A DNA stretch of 64,000 nt, taken from the NCBI RefSeq assembly GCF_000150275.1, contig NW_002060983.1, positions 83,756 through 147,755 on the forward strand, written 5' to 3'. The notes beneath the pieces were generated by a model. It was given only the letters and a program-made list of their open reading frames with translations. It made no database searches and had not been told where the DNA came from. The translations under genes and the position numbers were made by a program. Below are positions 60,983-64,000 of this stretch, one piece after another (the first letter of the stretch is position 1; every line of letters begins with the position of its first letter). Source of the DNA: Trichoplax adhaerens. Its lineage: Eukaryota > Placozoa > Uniplacotomia > Trichoplacea > Trichoplacidae.

Positions 60983-61607
60983 ATAATAACAGAAGTTCAA
61001 CGTCAAAGTTTTTTATTTGCCCAGAAAGTCACAATCTTAATTCTATTAAATTTATCACTCCTAGAGAAAATAGAAATTTGATATTTAAATATAGTTCTGG
61101 CTTTTATGGTGATATATACAACCTACTAAAATTAGTAGTTAATTAGGGAATCGAGAATAATCTTCGTACAACTCAAATCACTGTGATTGTAATTTGCTTA
61201 TGGCAGATTTTAGATTATCATAGCAATGTTCCGAGATAGAACATATTGTAATCTGACAATTTTGCATTAGTCATTCGATGTCTAAGTTCATAAATACTGT
61301 TGTTTTCCATTAGGTAGCTGTAGATAAAATTAGCTTTTGATTCATTATCAGGTTTCATCGTTAAGATTACTAACTACGATGTCTTTGATATTGTAAAAGA
61401 GTATATAAATACGATAAATCGTAAAATAAAGTTAGTTCTTATGATTATTGTCTAACGTAAGATACGGGGCGTCTAAGTCTTTTTGTAGTCTACTAGTATA
61501 GGAAAAGTGTTCCTGAAAGAGTAGATATTGCTCCCTGATACGGGGTTCAGGATATCGACTGATTGATCATGCATTATGTTATCCTATTGCATAGCTGTTT
61601 TGTAACA
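60983..61607 (+). mobile_element. Old family B LTR, copy B6, left end eroded
   Basis: A diverged family B copy. From about 61030 it follows B5 in order: TTAATTCTATTAAA, ATATAGTTCTGGCTTTT, then TATATAAA at 61402-61409, AATAAA at 61425-61430, the U5 hairpin CCTGA-TACGGGGT-TCAGG at 61534-61551 and the end TTTTGTAACA at 61607. The first 50 bases are too changed to place the start exactly. No target duplication could be read. Confidence 0.72.
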
Positions 61608-62277
61608 AATTTTGGGGGTAATTTATAGTAACATTTGCCTTAAAACTTATTGTCAGTATAAAGCAATGTTTAGTTGAAACAAGTTTATATATCACATTGT
61701 TCATTACTTTAACTATTAATTAATGATAACTTAGCCATGATAATGTTATAACACTTTTGTTATAAAAAGCATACCGTAGAAAATATATCTACAACACCTA
61801 ATAGGGTATACAATTGGGATGATGATCAAGATTTCAGTTCACCTAATAGAGTAGATCATCGTGATAATGATCAATAAAAATAGTTTTGGGTGTTATACTG
61901 TATTTTTTGTTTTTGTGTGCGCTTCATAAAGAATTCAGTTACTGCAAGATAGGAAAGTAGTATTGCGAACTAACAAAAACTTGACAACAAGTATCGAATT
62001 CTTTATTTATATCATAAGAGTAGTTATGACACAGCACTATTGATACTTTTAGTCACCTTTAACCTTTAGGAGCAAAGGTACGGTTATGTGCCTTGAAAAC
62101 TTTATACCTTAATAATTCAACCCAAGTATAAAGTGTTTGCTAACCTATCTTACTAGTTGTGTCATCTAAATATAAGAGCTTCTGATATGATAATTGTAGC
62201 TTATTTAACTACTTACTACTACTTACCTGTCACAAAGTTAATATTTCATAACTAAATTGTTGTACAACTTTATATAG
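61608..62277. other. Intergenic DNA with a 44-bp direct repeat
   Basis: Two approximate copies of a unit beginning CACCTAATAG (61796 and 61840) and containing GATGATCA-like strings. There is a perfect short hairpin TTATAAC/GTTATAA at about 61746-61764, and an imperfect one ACCTTT/AAAGGT near 62056-62080. No LTR ends could be matched to these. Confidence 0.5.
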
Positions 62278-62282
62278 ATACT

Positions 62283-62913
62283 TGTTACAGTGTTAAAGAC
62301 TGTATTACAGTAGAAATATCTATGTTAGGATAATTCTGTTAGACTATCCTTATTTAGTTAACTTATAATTTGGAGATACTGTATTTTAATATAGTTCTGA
62401 CTTTTTATCACAGTGACACTTATACACATACTGAAATTAATAGTTATAATAGGGAATGCAAATCATCTGCTTACAGTTCGAATCATTGTGATTGTAATTT
62501 ACTTATGGTTGACTGTAAATTATCATGGAAATGTTCCGTGATAGGACATATCGTAATCTGACTATTCTGTATTAGTCATTATATGTCTATGTTTGTAAAT
62601 ACTGTTGTCTGCATTAAGGGAGCAGTAGCTAAAATTAATATCTAATTCAGTAAATGATTCTAATGTTAATTGTATTAACTATGACTCATGAACTATTGAG
62701 GAATAGTATATAAATGCAGTATATCGTGAAATAAAGAAGAATTGTCCAACTTAGTGTTTAATGTAAAATACGAGGCGTTTAAGTCTTTGTGTAGTCTGCT
62801 AGTAGAGCAAAAGTGTTTGTGATAGTGTAGATATCGTTCCTTGATACGTGGTTCAAGGAATTGATTTATTGATCGTATATTGCGTTATCTTGTTGCAAAG
62901 CTGTTTTGTGACA
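62283..62913 (+). mobile_element. Solo LTR, family B, copy B5 (reference copy)
   Basis: 631 bp, from TGTTACAGTGTTAAAGACTG to GCTGTTTTGTGACA, with a perfect duplication ATACT (62278-62282 and 62914-62918). TATATAAA is at 62707-62714 and AATAAA at 62730-62735. The 5' hairpin ACAGT/ACTGT, the U5 hairpin at 62837-62860 and the 3' terminal hairpin are all intact. It is nearly identical to B2 apart from the 36-base gap there. An open frame at 62370-62561 inside it is incidental. Confidence 0.95.
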
Positions 62914-62918
62914 ATACT

Positions 62919-64000
62919 GTATTTTGTATTCACTGATAATAACATAATGGAGTATATGTGCTTAAATATACCTTAAACATTTTATGGTAATAATTTTTGC
63001 ATTAAGACTTTGTCATAATGTCTTCGCTGTGCCTTAAAATTTTATTTAAATGGTTTCCTTTGCTTATTCTAGAAATTATATTTGCTAGAATGCTCAATTA
63101 TTAAAGTTTGTAAACCAAATTTCGAAAAGATATGATTAATGTTATTTAAACTCTTCTACCAAACATGTCTACGAATTTTACGAATATTATTTCAATATAA
63201 TGAGGTACAGAATTTATTTCTATTCAAATATTTTATCAGAATCTTAAGCTATCGACATAATAGCTACTAAGCAGCATCGAAATTTAACCGTGATGTTACT
63301 AAAACAGCTATTACCTCGAAGACTTGTACTGACAGATTAAATAAACATGAATAATGTTAATAATTGCAATAAAAACTACGTCCGCAGTATTGTATTGCAC
63401 AGGAGACATGAATATTCCACTCAAAAAAAAGCATAAAAGAATTGATGAGCAAAATATTGCGAGCAGATTTTACGTAAATAATAAAATGATAGTCATTAAT
63501 TGTTCATTAATGTTTTGAATTTATCATCACCTAATGAATATCAAATCCGATTTTTTCGAAAATTTTATAACAAGGAAGAGCTCTAGACAGTATTCTAATA
63601 AGTTCGCAAAAGCAATAGCAAATAAAAAATTTCTATTAAATATAACACTATAAAACATTAATGTGCTCGAACATGATACGTTGTAAAGCATGCGACTGAT
63701 AGAAAGAAAAAATTACAATAATACGCCCTACATATTACATTATATCTGCAAGATCATCTCCCAATATGTTATAATACAAAACAGCATCAATCACGTCTAA
63801 CTAAAAAATATATAGTTTCTTAAATTTTCGCATAGAGTTGAATTTTATTTTTTTGTCACACAAATATATAAATGACTACTGTTTAATTCCAAATTATAAT
63901 AGTAAACTCCATAGTTTACCATAATTAACTTTTTGCCTCGACAGCTTCGCCTTTATTTCTACGGAAAATGTTACATAAGATAATGAAATTTTCAAAAAGT
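62919..64000. other. AT-rich DNA, no feature seen
   Basis: The last 1.1 kb shows no gene, repeat or terminus that I can support. Confidence 0.5.

Noticed and set aside
61744-62228. Possible LTR between TGTTATAAC and CCTGTCACA
   Set aside because: The flanks GATAA and AAGTT do not match and the promoter and poly(A) signals overlap instead of following in order.
62370-62561. Open frame inside LTR B5
   Set aside because: It lies in U3 of an LTR, is broken in other copies and has no protein-like features.

Overview
The window looks like nuclear DNA of an animal. It is roughly two-thirds A+T by eye, has no operons or bacterial signals, and its only convincing genes are single-exon seven-helix receptors of the rhodopsin-like (class A) GPCR family. 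These receptors are widely spaced and all read on the + strand. A compact AT-rich genome with large clusters of intronless class A receptors fits an early-branching metazoan. A placozoan is my best guess, but that is inference and nothing in the window proves it.

Genes. Five receptor genes look intact: 6560-7636, 13838-14917, 26498-27577, 45388-46380 and 59092-60075. Two more are clear pseudogenes: 2539-3596 and about 19850-20781. The five copies in the first 28 kb form subfamily I (cytoplasmic start of TM6 reads ATKMM, helix 8 starts YNK.FR). The two at 45 and 59 kb form subfamily II (TM6 without the usual proline). All seven share an unusual second extracellular loop, P-x-[FS]-P-x-x-C-D or a decayed trace of it, so they come from one local expansion. 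None has Asp3.32 (monoamine receptors) or Lys7.43 (opsins). I infer peptide-type or orphan receptors with unknown ligands.

Mobile DNA. The rest is dominated by solo long terminal repeats (LTRs) of retrotransposons. I recognise family A (about 440 bp, 4 copies), B (about 630 bp, 5 good and 2 old copies), C (about 540 bp, 5 copies), single copies of D, E, F and G, and three weaker candidates H, I and J. Almost all the good copies start TGT and end ACA, read with a TATA box followed by AATAAA, and have 5-bp target-site duplications; A4 and B3 lack a clear TATA box. Ten duplications are perfect and four have one mismatch, and the sites all differ. No full-length element and no gag-pol body was seen. 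At 15.3-17.0 kb a C copy sits inside a B copy inside an A copy, each with a perfect duplication. At 56.8-58.0 kb a C copy sits in the last bases of a B copy.

Structure in the LTRs. Families A, D, E, F and G start with a hairpin whose stem bases differ between families but stay paired. Families A, B, C, D, F and G also end in a terminal hairpin. Family B carries a third hairpin in U5 with a constant 8-nt loop and a covarying stem. This conserved-structure signal is the most unusual thing in the window.

Other items: possible relics of a tyrosine-recombinase retroelement near 31.8-32.2 kb, a strand-skewed block at 35.1-36.0 kb, a 54-57 bp tandem repeat upstream of the 45 kb receptor, and several isolated palindromes. 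Long stretches hold nothing I can support.
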